Source of the DNA: an uncultured Candidatus Saccharibacteria bacterium
GTDB lineage: Bacteria > Patescibacteriota > Saccharimonadia > Saccharimonadales > Saccharimonadaceae
DNA: 33,872 bases
Direction of reading: 5' to 3'
Assembly: GCA_937974295.1 (NCBI GenBank)
Contig: CALBWN010000024.1
Span: 1 to 33,872, forward strand
In this document: positions 15,503 through 23,364 of the stretch, piece after piece
Layout: every line of letters starts with the position of its first letter
Position numbering within the stretch: the first letter of the stretch is position 1
Position numbers and translations under genes: made by a program
Notes under the pieces: generated by a model
The model's input: only the letters and a program-made list of their open reading frames with translations
Databases searched by the model: none
Told to the model about the DNA's origin: nothing

Positions 15503-15805
15503 ATGTTAGAAACGTTTATTACATCACGGGTGCGGCGCAAAATCATTGTGGTCTATGCTAAGTATCCGGAGTTCCACACCCATGTCCGCGGCTTGGCGAA
15601 GTTGATCAAAGAAGACCCGGGCAACATCCAGCGCGAGCTTAAGAATCTCGAGAAAGCTGGTTTTTTGATGGCCGAAAAACAGGGTAATACTAAGATGTAT
15701 TACACGAACAAACAATATATCTTCTTCAAAGAATTGCAGAGCATGGTGATCAAATCCTCGCAGCAGCAAAAGGGCCAGCAAGCGGCGGATACTGTGCAGC
15801 TCTGA
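15503..15805 (+). CDS. winged-helix DNA-binding protein, 100 aa
   Basis: The sequence pattern is that of a small ArsR/MarR-like winged helix. A helix pair (HTHVRGLAKLIKEDPGNIQRELKNLEKAGFL, about residues 25-55, quoted here only to its key parts VRGLAKLI and IQRELKNLEKAGF) precedes a beta wing (EKQGNTKMYY). It probably binds DNA as a dimer, but its target is unknown. AAGGGA precedes ATG. Its TGA shares one base with the ATG of recJ, so the two are translationally coupled. It might regulate its own operon. Confidence 0.75.
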   Translation: MLETFITSRVRRKIIVVYAKYPEFHTHVRGLAKLIKEDPGNIQRELKNLEKAGFLMAEKQGNTKMYYTNKQYIFFKELQSMVIKSSQQQKGQQAADTVQL

Positions 15806-17442
15806 TGAGTTTGTTTGCACAGATATTGGCGGCGCGGGGCTTGCAGGGGGCAGCCGCTGAGGAGTTTTTGCACCCCGATTATGATGCCAAGCCCGATCCA
15901 TTCTTGCTCTCCCAGATGCAAGCGGCGGTGGATCGCTTGGTGCAGGCGCACCAGCGGCGCGAAACCATTGTGATTTATGGCGATTATGATATCGACGGCC
16001 TCAGTGCGACGGCCTTGCTGCTCGATGCCTTTGCCAGCTTTGGCTTTGCCCCGGTGCAGGCCTTTATTCCTAATCGCTTTGTAGAAGGCTATGGCATGAC
16101 CAAAGGCGCGGTGGATAAGGTGGCGGCGATGGGGGCGCAGCTCATTGTCACGGTGGATTGCGGCAGCCTCTGCCATGAGGAAATTGCCTATGCCAAGGAG
16201 CGCTACGACATCGACACAGTGGTGACTGACCACCACAACATAGCACCGACTCGCCCACCTGCCATCGCCACGGTTAATCCAAAGTATGACGACCACCACT
16301 ATCCCTTCCGTGACCTCTGTGGGGCGGGCGTGGCCTTTAAGCTTGTCCAGGCGCTGCAGACGGTGCTGCCGGGCTTGCCAGCTGGCTACGAGAAGTGGCT
16401 GCTGGACTTAGTAGCGCTGGGTACCGTGTGCGACATAGTATCGCTACAGAGTGAGAACCGCGCCAATGTCTACTGGGGGCTCGAGGTGTTGAAGAAGCAG
16501 CGTCGTCCTGGCCTTAAGGCACTGCTGGCGGTGGCTGGGGTGCAGCCAGCCCAGATTACCGCTCGGACGCTCGGCTTTGGTCTTGGCCCGCGCATGAATG
16601 CGGCAGGGCGATTGGCATCGGCTGAGTATGCCCTCGATATGCTGCGAGCGCGCGATGGTTTGGCGGCGCTTGAGGCGGCTCAGCGGTTGGATCGCTTCAA
16701 TACCGAGCGCAAAGCCATCCAACAGGCCATCTACGACGAAGCTTGCCAGCAGGCCGAGCGCTATGCCGCCGACCCTGTCCTCGTCGTGAGCCAGCAGGGG
16801 TGGAATCATGGCGTGATTGGGATTGTGGCATCCAAGCTGGTAGAGGCGTATCACAAGCCAGTCTTTATCATTGGCGAGCGGGGTGAGACGGCAACGGGCA
16901 GTGCACGCAGCTTTGGCGATTTTTCGGCTGAGCGGGCAGTGCGCGCCGCCGACGATGTCATTCTGCGGGGTGGTGGCCATGCGGCCGCGGCCGGTGTGAC
17001 GCTCGAGACGCGGCAGATCGGCGCCTTTCGCCAGCGAGTGAACGACTACTACCGCTCGCTCCATCTCTCCGACCAAACGCGCTATCTCTTGCCGCAGGCT
17101 GATGTGGTGATTGATGATCTATCAGAGGTAACGGAGCAGCTGGTGGCCGATATTGCCCGCCTTGAGCCCTTTGGCAATGGCAACCCCGAGCCTGTTTTGC
17201 AGCTACGCCGCGGCACTGTCTCGCAGCTGCGCCACATGGGTAGTGATGGGCAGCACATTAAGCTCACCGTGCAGGATGAGCTAGGCACAGCGCTGCAACT
17301 ATTAGCCTTCAACGCGCCACCGAACTTCGTACGCCAGCCGGGTGATGTCATTTCGGCTTGGTTCCAACCCACCATCAACGACTGGCGTGGTATGCGCAGT
17401 GTAGAGGGGCGGCTGCTCCATGTAGAGCTGGTGGATGAGTAG
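15805..17442 (+). CDS. recJ: single-stranded-DNA-specific exonuclease RecJ
   Basis: RecJ degrades single-stranded DNA 5' to 3' in recombination and repair. DHH-family motifs are clear: YGDYDIDG (58-65), VDCG (117-120), TDHHN (141-145) and RMNAAGRLAS near residue 265. The DHHA1 motif GGGHAAAAG is near 391, and a C-terminal OB domain follows. The length, 545 aa, is normal for the family. The start overlaps the stop of the regulator gene by one base. No clear terminator follows. Confidence 0.94.
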   Translation: MSLFAQILAARGLQGAAAEEFLHPDYDAKPDPFLLSQMQAAVDRLVQAHQRRETIVIYGDYDIDGLSATALLLDAFASFGFAPVQAFIPNRFVEGYGMTKGAVDKVAAMGAQLIVTVDCGSLCHEEIAYAKERYDIDTVVTDHHNIAPTRPPAIATVNPKYDDHHYPFRDLCGAGVAFKLVQALQTVLPGLPAGYEKWLLDLVALGTVCDIVSLQSENRANVYWGLEVLKKQRRPGLKALLAVAGVQPAQITARTLGFGLGPRMNAAGRLASAEYALDMLRARDGLAALEAAQRLDRFNTERKAIQQAIYDEACQQAERYAADPVLVVSQQGWNHGVIGIVASKLVEAYHKPVFIIGERGETATGSARSFGDFSAERAVRAADDVILRGGGHAAAAGVTLETRQIGAFRQRVNDYYRSLHLSDQTRYLLPQADVVIDDLSEVTEQLVADIARLEPFGNGNPEPVLQLRRGTVSQLRHMGSDGQHIKLTVQDELGTALQLLAFNAPPNFVRQPGDVISAWFQPTINDWRGMRSVEGRLLHVELVDE

Positions 17443-17609
17443 CGTCGCATAGCTGGTAGTGCTCGATACCACGGATTTATAAAGCCAAAGGTTCTAATTA
17501 TTCTAAAGCACGCTCTTGTTTGAGGGTGTTTTTCTTGGGAGTTGGCGGTGAGGTTTTGAAGGCAGGGTAGTGTAGTTTGCAATAAAACCTCTTCCATTGC
17601 ATAAATATA

Positions 17610-17642
17610 TTGACAAATCGAGAGAGAGAGAGAGAGCAATAT
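17610..17642 (+). promoter_or_regulatory. promoter with (AG)8 spacer, possibly switched off
   Basis: TTGACA (17610-17615), AATCG, eight AG repeats, then CAATAT (17637-17642). The spacer is 21 bp, four more than optimum. Losing two AG units would restore 17 bp and the geometry of the related promoter at 338-366. Confidence 0.55.
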
Positions 17643-17679
17643 GGGTTCTTATCAATTATAACGATAGGAACCACTACTC

Positions 17680-18249
17680 ATGCACGAGCGCACCGCAGCA
17701 TCGACACACGATGCCAAACCAGCTATACTACCACCAGAATTAACCCAGGAGACCGACGCAGTGCCACCCCTCTACATCGATACCAGCGTGCTCGACTTTC
17801 GCGCCATTACCGATACCTACACCAAAATTGCCGGCTCGAGCAAAGCGGTGCGGCCGGAGTTTGCTACCGAGCGGCAGGCTCTGACTACCAGCTTCCGGCG
17901 GGCGGATGGCCAGCAGTATGTAGAGACAGAGAACATTGCCGAGGTGGGCGATGCCATCATCACTGGGCCAGAGGGCGAGCGCTATAGTATCCCAGCGGCG
18001 GATTTTGCTGCCCTGTACGAGCCGCTGCGTGGTGCGGACGGTGCAGTGGTACCCGGCGCGTACCTGCCCAAGAATCAGATCAAAGCCATGCCCAACCCAA
18101 CTGGCCGCGAGATCGTCATTGATGCACCGTGGGGCGGCCAGCAGCATGGCGAAGCAGATTGCTGGCTGGTGGAAAGCCAGGTCAATGGCAGTCGCTACAT
18201 CATCGAGGCAGCTGCCTTTGCTCAGACGTATCGGCCGAGTATAGATTAA
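17680..18249 (+). CDS. protein with two PGDYG-like repeats, 189 aa
   Basis: Residues about 84-112 (VGDAIITGPEGERYSIPA, then FAALYEP) follow the pattern of the PGDYG domain, typically GDxxVTGxxGExYxxxxxxFxxxYE. A second, weaker copy lies at the end (ADCWLVESQVNGSRYIIEA, then FAQTYRP). PGDYG domains have no established function. AGGA about ten bases before ATG supports the start. No signal peptide is visible. The 3' end overlaps the convergent gene at 18246 by 4 nt. Expression may depend on the AG-repeat promoter. Confidence 0.7.
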   Translation: MHERTAASTHDAKPAILPPELTQETDAVPPLYIDTSVLDFRAITDTYTKIAGSSKAVRPEFATERQALTTSFRRADGQQYVETENIAEVGDAIITGPEGERYSIPAADFAALYEPLRGADGAVVPGAYLPKNQIKAMPNPTGREIVIDAPWGGQQHGEADCWLVESQVNGSRYIIEAAAFAQTYRPSID

Positions 18250-18779
18250 TAGTAGCCGCTTGGTGGTGTTTGGCGCCGTGGGTCGTAAAGATCAATATCG
18301 GAGTGGTAGCGGCGCTCAAGATCCTCCATACTCTCCCATGTGCCAGAGGCCTCAAGCATAAGGGTGATGTCCCAAGTGAGCATCGAAAGCGTCACTCGCA
18401 CACCATCATCAAGGTACCACTCAATGTGTGCCATATCATCATCACGCTCGATCTCCGTTCCCTCACCAAACTGCGCATCAAGAGCTGCCTCGTATACGTC
18501 ATAAGCGTTTGTTGGTACCATATAATACTCACCGTCATATAAGTCATCTCTGCCTGCTGCATCGCCACCTTCGAGAGAGGCAAGGGATAACCCGATAGAT
18601 TGCGGATGATCACCACCTGGTACGCAGGTAATATTAGGGTATGTTGCCACTTGCGCGTCTAATTCTCTGTAAGATTGTGGCCACTTACTGGTCAAGTCAG
18701 CCACAGCTTGCAGCATCGTCTCAACAGATGCGGCGCGATATGCATAGGGGTGTGGTAGAGTTGGTGTGTCGTCTGACAT
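18246..18779 (-). CDS. hypothetical protein, 177 aa
   Basis: No family recognised. The protein is acidic (for example IERDDDMAHIEWYLDDG), soluble, and rich in Tyr and Asp. The ATG at 18779 is chosen over a longer frame because CAAGGAAAC lies just upstream. It is convergent with the PGDYG-like gene and the two stop codons share 4 nt (TTAA is a stop on both strands), so each transcript must run into the other gene unless a terminator is hidden inside. Confidence 0.7.
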   Translation of the reverse strand: MSDDTPTLPHPYAYRAASVETMLQAVADLTSKWPQSYRELDAQVATYPNITCVPGGDHPQSIGLSLASLEGGDAAGRDDLYDGEYYMVPTNAYDVYEAALDAQFGEGTEIERDDDMAHIEWYLDDGVRVTLSMLTWDITLMLEASGTWESMEDLERRYHSDIDLYDPRRQTPPSGYY

Positions 18780-18831
18780 GGTGTTTCCTTGCTTTAGATT
18801 CCTTATCAGCCAGTGTAGCAAATGCTTCGAT

Positions 18832-18861
18832 TTGCGCCAACCCGATCATCTGTGCTATAGT
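18832..18861 (+). promoter_or_regulatory. promoter of the 18918 gene
   Basis: TTGCGC (18832-18837), 18 bp, TATAGT (18856-18861). Confidence 0.6.
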
Positions 18862-18917
18862 AGGGGGCAAACAAACCATACCAACAGAACATCCACCACA
18901 TAACCACGGGAGACCCC

Positions 18918-19478
18918 ATGGAAAAACCTCGTTCGATAACATTAGAATCGCAAAAACCAGAAGAAGCACTGCAGCCACTTGCTGTTGCATTGTTGGAGAG
19001 TGCTCAGTGGCGGCGGCTGAATGGTATAGAGGATAAGACCCCTGAAGTAGCTGAGCAGCTAGCAACCGAGCAGGCCAAACGGGCAGAGCAGTTGGTGTTG
19101 TCGCTACGGAAGCATAGCTCTAGCGAAGACAGACAACGGATGACCAGTGAACAATTAACCAATCCAGAGAGTAGGTTGTATAAAGATGCGCGAGCGGCAA
19201 TCTATATCCAAGAGGTTAATACTCAGACTCAGAAGAATAAAGGGTTGGCTGGAGCATCCAAATTACCTGTATCAGGAAAACTACCTGAGAGTGAGCAGCG
19301 TCGCTTGCTATTGCCTATTGAGTACGCCTTGCAGGCAGCAGCGAAGACGATAAATAGAGAGTATAAGCAGCGTAAAGATGAAACGAATAGGTCGGCCGCA
19401 GGAATGGGCCGGGCGGCAGTGATAGTTACTGGTCCCACAAGCTCGTCAGACAAGAGCCAGTGGATTTTAGGAGCGTAA
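18918..19478 (+). CDS. hypothetical protein, 186 aa
   Basis: No family recognised. The protein is hydrophilic and mostly helical, rich in Glu/Gln/Arg/Ser, with no membrane segment or signal peptide. GGGAGA before ATG supports the start. Its codons are more A-rich than those of the housekeeping genes, as in the 7196 N-terminal part and the 24782 gene. This may mark lineage-specific or transferred genes. It is a single gene between its own promoter and terminator. Confidence 0.7.
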   Translation: MEKPRSITLESQKPEEALQPLAVALLESAQWRRLNGIEDKTPEVAEQLATEQAKRAEQLVLSLRKHSSSEDRQRMTSEQLTNPESRLYKDARAAIYIQEVNTQTQKNKGLAGASKLPVSGKLPESEQRRLLLPIEYALQAAAKTINREYKQRKDETNRSAAGMGRAAVIVTGPTSSSDKSQWILGA

Positions 19479-19498
19479 AATCACTAATAGGCAAGATA

Positions 19499-19526
19499 AA
19501 ACCAGCTACAAAGGCTGGTTTTTAAC
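19499..19526 (+). terminator. rho-independent terminator
   Basis: AACCAGC pairs with GCTGGTT over loop TACAAAG, then a T-run. It resembles the terminator at 641-677. From here to 20032 there is no gene, only element A copy 3 and the PanAT promoter. Confidence 0.85.
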
Positions 19527-19651
19527 TACTTACATTGCTTACAGATGGTATAAACCTTGTACCAAAAAACTGTAAATGTTAGTGGATGAGAGGCGTGGAT
19601 GTATGCTACGTTGCCTGGATGGCAAAAAAACAATAGATGATCCCAAGACTG

Positions 19652-19764
19652 GCACAATACACGCACCAAACCGAAAATGTTCCGGCCAGATTGTATGCCG
19701 GAGCTCTACCGCTTAGCTGGTTGCTGGCCTCCAGATATTTTCTTGTTTGGTGCGTGTATTGTGC
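19652..19764 (-). repeat. arm-core element A, copy 3 (perfect 20-bp arms)
   Basis: Arms GCACAATACACGCACCAAAC (19652-19671) and its exact reverse complement (19745-19764) enclose a 73-nt core (19672-19744) in reverse orientation to copies 1 and 2. Read on the minus strand, the core starts AAGAAAATATCTGGAGGCC and ends TGGCCGGAACATTTTCG, as in copy 2. The inner part forms AGCT/AGCT around AAGCGGTAG. No transposase or reverse transcriptase lies nearby. Confidence 0.8.
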
Positions 19765-19969
19765 TCGGGCTGTTCGTGAAACTTTAGCACTTGGATTTCG
19801 CGTACACAATAGGGTATAGACAGGAAAATCTAAGCCAGCAGGCACGTCGTGCTATGCTGGTGATGCCACTCTCAGTCAGAATACACCCATACTTCGCACC
19901 CTTGTATCACATCTTCACCTCTGTAATTATGCGCACAAATGTACTATGTTCCAAAATTAGACAAAATGG

Positions 19970-19998
19970 TTGTATAACTTTGGCAAGTACGCTACAAT
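19970..19998 (+). promoter_or_regulatory. promoter of the Panacea toxin-antitoxin operon
   Basis: TTGTAT (19970-19975), 17 bp, TACAAT (19993-19998), followed by AGGAAGGA and the ATG at 20033. The antitoxin's own HTH probably acts here. Confidence 0.6.
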
Positions 19999-20032
19999 GG
20001 AGGCATGATGCAACAGGAAGGACCAAATCGCA

Positions 20033-20890
20033 ATGAGTTTTGAGGCAAGTATTAGGCAACTGCGTGGCAATGCGGGGCTTTCGCAGCAGGCGGTGGCCGA
20101 TGCAGTTGGGATTGCCCGCGCGACGTATATCAAGCTAGAGAATGGTGGCCGCGAGCCAAAGCTTGGCGAGCTGACGAAGATTAGCCAATACTACGAAGTT
20201 GGCGTGCAGGAATTGATTAGCGGCATTGCCATGACGGACACTGTTGCACAGCAGGCTCAGCACAGCCCGTGGCGGGTGGCGGACGATGCAGCACTGCATG
20301 TGAGCGATGCACCAGCCGAATACCACCACGATGATGCGCAGGGTGCACAGCCTACGGCTGCTCAGTCGCGCGATGCTATCCCGCGGCTCCACACCACCAA
20401 ACTGCGCCAGGTGTTACTCTATACGCTGGGCAAGATTGGTGCGCGGCCCAATGTAGGCGAGGCGGTGCTGCATCGGCTGCTGTACTTCATCGATTTTGAT
20501 TATTACGAGCGTACAGGCAAGAGCATTACTGGCCTGGCGTATTTGCACGAGACCTATGGGCCCGCGCCGGCTGCAGATTTGCAAGCTTTAGTCGATGAGA
20601 TGCGGGCGCATGATGAGCTGGATGTCATTGAGACGAAGCACTTTAGCCACAAGCAGCGCAAATTCCTGCCGCTAAGGAATGCCGAGTTGAGCGAGCTCAG
20701 TGCCAACGAGATCAAGCACATCGATGCCGAGCTAGAGCGCCTCGGGAGCAAGAGCGCTGCCGAGCTAAGTAATCTTGCCTACAAAGATGCGCCATGGGTG
20801 ATTGCGAAATATGGACAGACGATTGATTACCGCGACACGTTTTATCGGACGGACGTTACCTCTGTAATCGAGTCAGATGATGATCTATAG
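20033..20890 (+). CDS. XRE-Panacea domain antitoxin
   Basis: An XRE helix-turn-helix occupies residues 5-62 (LSQQAVADAVGIARATYIKLE). After a linker, a Panacea (DUF4065, SocA-like) domain spans about 120-265, with LLYFIDFDYYERTGKSITG, TYGPAPA and KFLPLRNAELSELS as recognisable parts. Panacea domains neutralise diverse toxins by direct binding, and the HTH would repress the operon. The start follows AGGAAGGA. It overlaps the next gene by 14 nt, the usual compact arrangement of toxin-antitoxin pairs. Confidence 0.88.
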   Translation: MSFEASIRQLRGNAGLSQQAVADAVGIARATYIKLENGGREPKLGELTKISQYYEVGVQELISGIAMTDTVAQQAQHSPWRVADDAALHVSDAPAEYHHDDAQGAQPTAAQSRDAIPRLHTTKLRQVLLYTLGKIGARPNVGEAVLHRLLYFIDFDYYERTGKSITGLAYLHETYGPAPAADLQALVDEMRAHDELDVIETKHFSHKQRKFLPLRNAELSELSANEIKHIDAELERLGSKSAAELSNLAYKDAPWVIAKYGQTIDYRDTFYRTDVTSVIESDDDL

Positions 20891-21305
20891 GCAGGCAACA
20901 GAATTCTCGAGTGATCTCCAAGCGCTGGCACAGCGTATTCCCACGCTGCCAGCCGATATTGAGCGCGTCAAGCCGCGGCTGGTGCGTATCTTTGCTGAGC
21001 CAAGTGAGGCGGTGGTGGCAGATTTTCGCCAGCAGCTCTTTGCGTGCGGCAAGGCGGCCATTATACAGCAAACTGCTCAGTGTACAGTGGTGCAGTTCTG
21101 CCTCGATACCGACACAGCAGCCTATCGACGGGCGGTGTGGCTGGTGTTTGCGGTGGTGCGGGTGCTGCCTCGCGATGCACCACCGTCGCGGGCTGCTCGG
21201 GCTGCCAGCACGATTATCCTTATCGAAGTCTATGCTACCCCTGATAAAGCGCATGGGGATGAGCGGCGTATCAAGCGAATCATAAGCAAATTGGAGGAAG
21301 TATAA
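20877..21305 (+). CDS. putative RelE/ParE-superfamily toxin of the Panacea pair
   Basis: The 142-aa protein has the outline of a RelE/ParE fold: an N-terminal helical pair (EFSSDLQALAQRIPTLPADI), a middle strand block (AVWLVFAVVRV, about residues 85-95) and a C-terminal IILIEVYATPDK...DERRI, close to the FIEIYxKxDKxxxDxERI ending of RelE-like toxins. RelE members usually cut mRNA on the ribosome; activity here is inferred only. ATG at 20877 overlaps the antitoxin gene by 14 nt, with a second ATG three bases later. Confidence 0.75.
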   Translation: MMIYRQATEFSSDLQALAQRIPTLPADIERVKPRLVRIFAEPSEAVVADFRQQLFACGKAAIIQQTAQCTVVQFCLDTDTAAYRRAVWLVFAVVRVLPRDAPPSRAARAASTIILIEVYATPDKAHGDERRIKRIISKLEEV

Positions 21306-21382
21306 TGTAGAGCAACAGGGCACTCGCACTGGTCGAAAATAAGCTGCGTAGAAGAGAAGAGAGCCACGCATGGCTGATGGGG

Positions 21383-21411
21383 TTGACAAACAAGACGCGA
21401 TTTGCTAGAGT
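21383..21411 (+). promoter_or_regulatory. promoter upstream of element B copy 2
   Basis: TTGACA (21383-21388), 17 bp, TAGAGT (21406-21411). It has no ORF downstream on this strand, so the product would be a non-coding RNA starting near 21418. The -10 lies in a hairpin formed by GAGTAGTAT (21408-21416) and ATACTACTC (21439-21447). Confidence 0.6.
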
Positions 21412-21495
21412 AGTATCCTTGGGTCTGGGGTATAGACAATACTACTCTTGTCCGGTTTGCTGTCTTGTGACTGTGTGATACCACTGTTTTTTGCG

Positions 21496-21640
21496 CTCCG
21501 CTTTCTACCGCTTATGCTTCCTCCGACCAAATACTCGCTCTAGGCTCCCAATATTAGAGCGAGTATTTGGGCTGAGGCATCCATACCTCTCGAGATGCGA
21601 GAGGCGCTCCATCGATATGATGCGCTGCGTGGCCACCACC
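21496..21640 (+). ncRNA. structured element B, copy 2
   Basis: CTCCGCT (21496-21502), exactly 17 nt, CCTCCG (21520-21525), a perfect 16-bp hairpin (21527-21542 with 21555-21570), GGGCTGA (21569-21575), a 7-bp hairpin CCTCTCG/CGAGAGG (21586-21604), CTCCATCG (21607-21614). The outer stem is weak in this copy. It lies between the toxin gene and the convergent gene at 21733 and is preceded by a good promoter. No coding frame fits 21306-21732. The 3' end is uncertain. Confidence 0.6.
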
Positions 21641-21732
21641 AGACCATCTGCAATCACCTACCACAAACTATTCATAACAGTGTAGCACATTTGTTGCAAT
21701 TTTGTGCAAAATAAGCAAATAAGTATCAGTCG

Positions 21733-22356
21733 CTAGCGATACATACCACGCTTGCGAGTTTGCAAAAATAGCACAAGACTGACGACGAAGGCGATGGCAT
21801 ATACGGTAATGAAGAAGGCGTAGAGGCATAATGAGATAATTGCTTCATGAGAAGGAACATTCCAGAGGTTTGGTGCTATCACATAGGTTTGTTTGGTATA
21901 GCTTTCTCCAAGCACCCCGACTGTTGCGTGGGCAATTATCTCAAGTAGGTTAACAATGAGCATGCCACCAGTAACGAATAGACCCTGCGACATACTGCTA
22001 TCGCCCTCTGTTTGTTCTGGTGCAACAATGAGCAGGATTGGCAGCATACCAAAGTTGGCATACACAACATAGCTGTATGCCGCGCCGAGAATACCAAAAA
22101 TGGCGGCAATGACGATGTACAACACCAACAGCGCAAATAATAGCCCGGCAGACACCCAGCGAATAACTGCACCAAATGATGAGCCAGTGCGTGGCATGGC
22201 TGTGGGCGAATAAGCTGCCGGCATTGGTGCTGGCGCGCTTTGTAGCTGCTGAGGCGGTTGTGGGGGGTATTGTCCGTATGGCTGTGGTGGTTGTTGCTGC
22301 TGGGTGTATGGCTGAGGCTGCTGAGGTTGCTGTGGGTATGGCGAGGAAGGTGTCAT
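21733..22356 (-). CDS. membrane protein with Pro/Gln-rich N-terminus, 207 aa
   Basis: Residues 1-60 are a Pro/Gln/Tyr-rich disordered tail (repeats of the PQQPQ and QPYGQYPPQ kind). Hydrophobic segments follow at about 66-95, 98-112, 130-150 and 172-198, so three or four membrane passes are likely, ending in basic RKRGMYR. No enzyme motif is visible. The start at 22356 is chosen because TATAAT lies 9 nt upstream, which leaves almost no leader; a longer frame would begin before the promoter. The function is unknown. Confidence 0.75.
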   Translation of the reverse strand: MTPSSPYPQQPQQPQPYTQQQQPPQPYGQYPPQPPQQLQSAPAPMPAAYSPTAMPRTGSSFGAVIRWVSAGLLFALLVLYIVIAAIFGILGAAYSYVVYANFGMLPILLIVAPEQTEGDSSMSQGLFVTGGMLIVNLLEIIAHATVGVLGESYTKQTYVIAPNLWNVPSHEAIISLCLYAFFITVYAIAFVVSLVLFLQTRKRGMYR

Positions 22357-22365
22357 AGTAGATTG

Positions 22366-22371
22366 ATTATA
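22366..22371 (-). promoter_or_regulatory. -10 of the 21733 gene
   Basis: TATAAT on the minus strand, 9 nt before ATG, implying a leader of only about 3 nt. Confidence 0.6.
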
Positions 22372-22439
22372 ATACAGAGACGAGCGATGCGCCAAGCAAA
22401 AATAGCCCAATAGCTCAGCCCTAGAGCCTCACTGTTGCT

Positions 22440-22522
22440 CATACCTCTCTGCGCGACGGTGCAATTATGCTGAGCTGCACGAGTTTCGGAGTTGTGCTAG
22501 CACTAGAGTGGTGAGGGGTATG
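22440..22522. other. long hairpin upstream of rpsU
   Basis: CATACCTCTC (22440-22449) pairs with GAGGGGTATG (22513-22522), ten pairs including one G-U, enclosing about 63 nt. The interior contains the palindrome GTGCTAGCAC (22494-22503). It lies between two divergent genes; whether it is transcribed is not visible. Confidence 0.4.
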
Positions 22523-22604
22523 GCGTGTTTGAGGGCTGGTTTTGTGGGCGACACAGCAATTTGCACAACTTTGCGCGCGATAGAATTGCAAAAATTGTCG
22601 CATC

Positions 22605-22613
22605 TGCTATAAT
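22605..22613 (+). promoter_or_regulatory. rpsU extended -10 promoter
   Basis: TGC-TATAAT (hexamer 22608-22613) is 10 nt before ATG. The GAGGAG at 22614-22619 would lie at or before the transcription start, so it may not act as a ribosome binding site. Confidence 0.6.
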
Positions 22614-22623
22614 GAGGAGCGAT

Positions 22624-22839
22624 ATGGTACAAGTAACACGAAAAGACGAGCGCGAGGCGAATGAGAACATCATCCGTCGGTTTAACAGCCGAGTGTTGAA
22701 GAGCAGTGTGCTAGCAAAGGCACGGGCATCGATGCGGTTTGCCAAGCCGATCAGCAAGACCGATCGCCGCAAGAAGGCGATTACCCGTCGTCAGCGCAAG
22801 GCTGACAAGATGGCCAAAGTTCGCCTGGGGATCCGCTAG
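22624..22839 (+). CDS. rpsU: 30S ribosomal protein S21
   Basis: The 71-aa very basic protein matches bS21: NENIIRRFNSRVLKSSVL near residues 13-30, then a lysine/arginine-rich C-terminal helix (DRRKKAITRRQRKADK). bS21 sits on the 30S platform near the anti-Shine-Dalgarno region and helps mRNA binding. It directly precedes yqeY, the classical rpsU-yqeY order. The upstream frame extension lies before the promoter and is rejected. Confidence 0.88.
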   Translation: MVQVTRKDEREANENIIRRFNSRVLKSSVLAKARASMRFAKPISKTDRRKKAITRRQRKADKMAKVRLGIR

Positions 22840-23298
22840 GTGACGACGCTCAAGCAGCGTATCAAAGACGAAATGAAAGCCGCTTTGCTTAGCGGCGATC
22901 GTTTTGTTGGTGACACCTTGCGCAACCTTGGTGCTGCCATCCTTGATGAGGAGGTGAAGCAGGGCGTGCGCGAGGCTGGCCTGGACGATGCTGCCGTGGA
23001 GCAGGTGATCGTCCGCGAGGTGAAGAAGCGGCGCGATGCCGCGGCAATCTACCGCACCAATGGTCGCCCTGAACTTGCTGAGCCCGAGGAGCGCGAGATG
23101 GCGGTGCTGCAGCACTACTTGCCGCAGCCACTGAGTGATGAGGAATTACAAGCCGTGGTGACCCAGACGATTGCCGAGCTTGGGGCAGATAATCCACGGA
23201 TGACGGGCCAGGTGATTGGCGCTGTCAAGGCCAAGGTGGGTAACCGAGCTGACGGTAGGGCGATCGCTCAACTGGTGCAACGTGCCCTTGCCCCGTAG
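22840..23298 (+). CDS. yqeY: GatB/YqeY domain protein
   Basis: The 152-aa protein shows the YqeY signature (LKQRIKDEMKAALLSGD at the start, EMAVLQHYLPQPLSDEEL near residue 87, then GQVIGAVKAKVG). The family resembles the tail domain of GatB; its cellular role is unsettled, with links to tRNA-dependent amidation and stress. The GTG start immediately follows the rpsU stop codon, so it is translationally coupled to rpsU. Confidence 0.9.
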   Translation: MTTLKQRIKDEMKAALLSGDRFVGDTLRNLGAAILDEEVKQGVREAGLDDAAVEQVIVREVKKRRDAAAIYRTNGRPELAEPEEREMAVLQHYLPQPLSDEELQAVVTQTIAELGADNPRMTGQVIGAVKAKVGNRADGRAIAQLVQRALAP

Positions 23299-23364
23299 TT
23301 TTATGACAAGAGCAATAATTTTTCTTAATAATAACTATAACCACATAATAACAAGGAGGCACAG

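Noticed and set aside
19652..19764. Element A as retron msr-msd RNA
   Set aside because: Paired outer arms recall retron a1/a2, but no reverse transcriptase lies near any of the three copies and the core is short.
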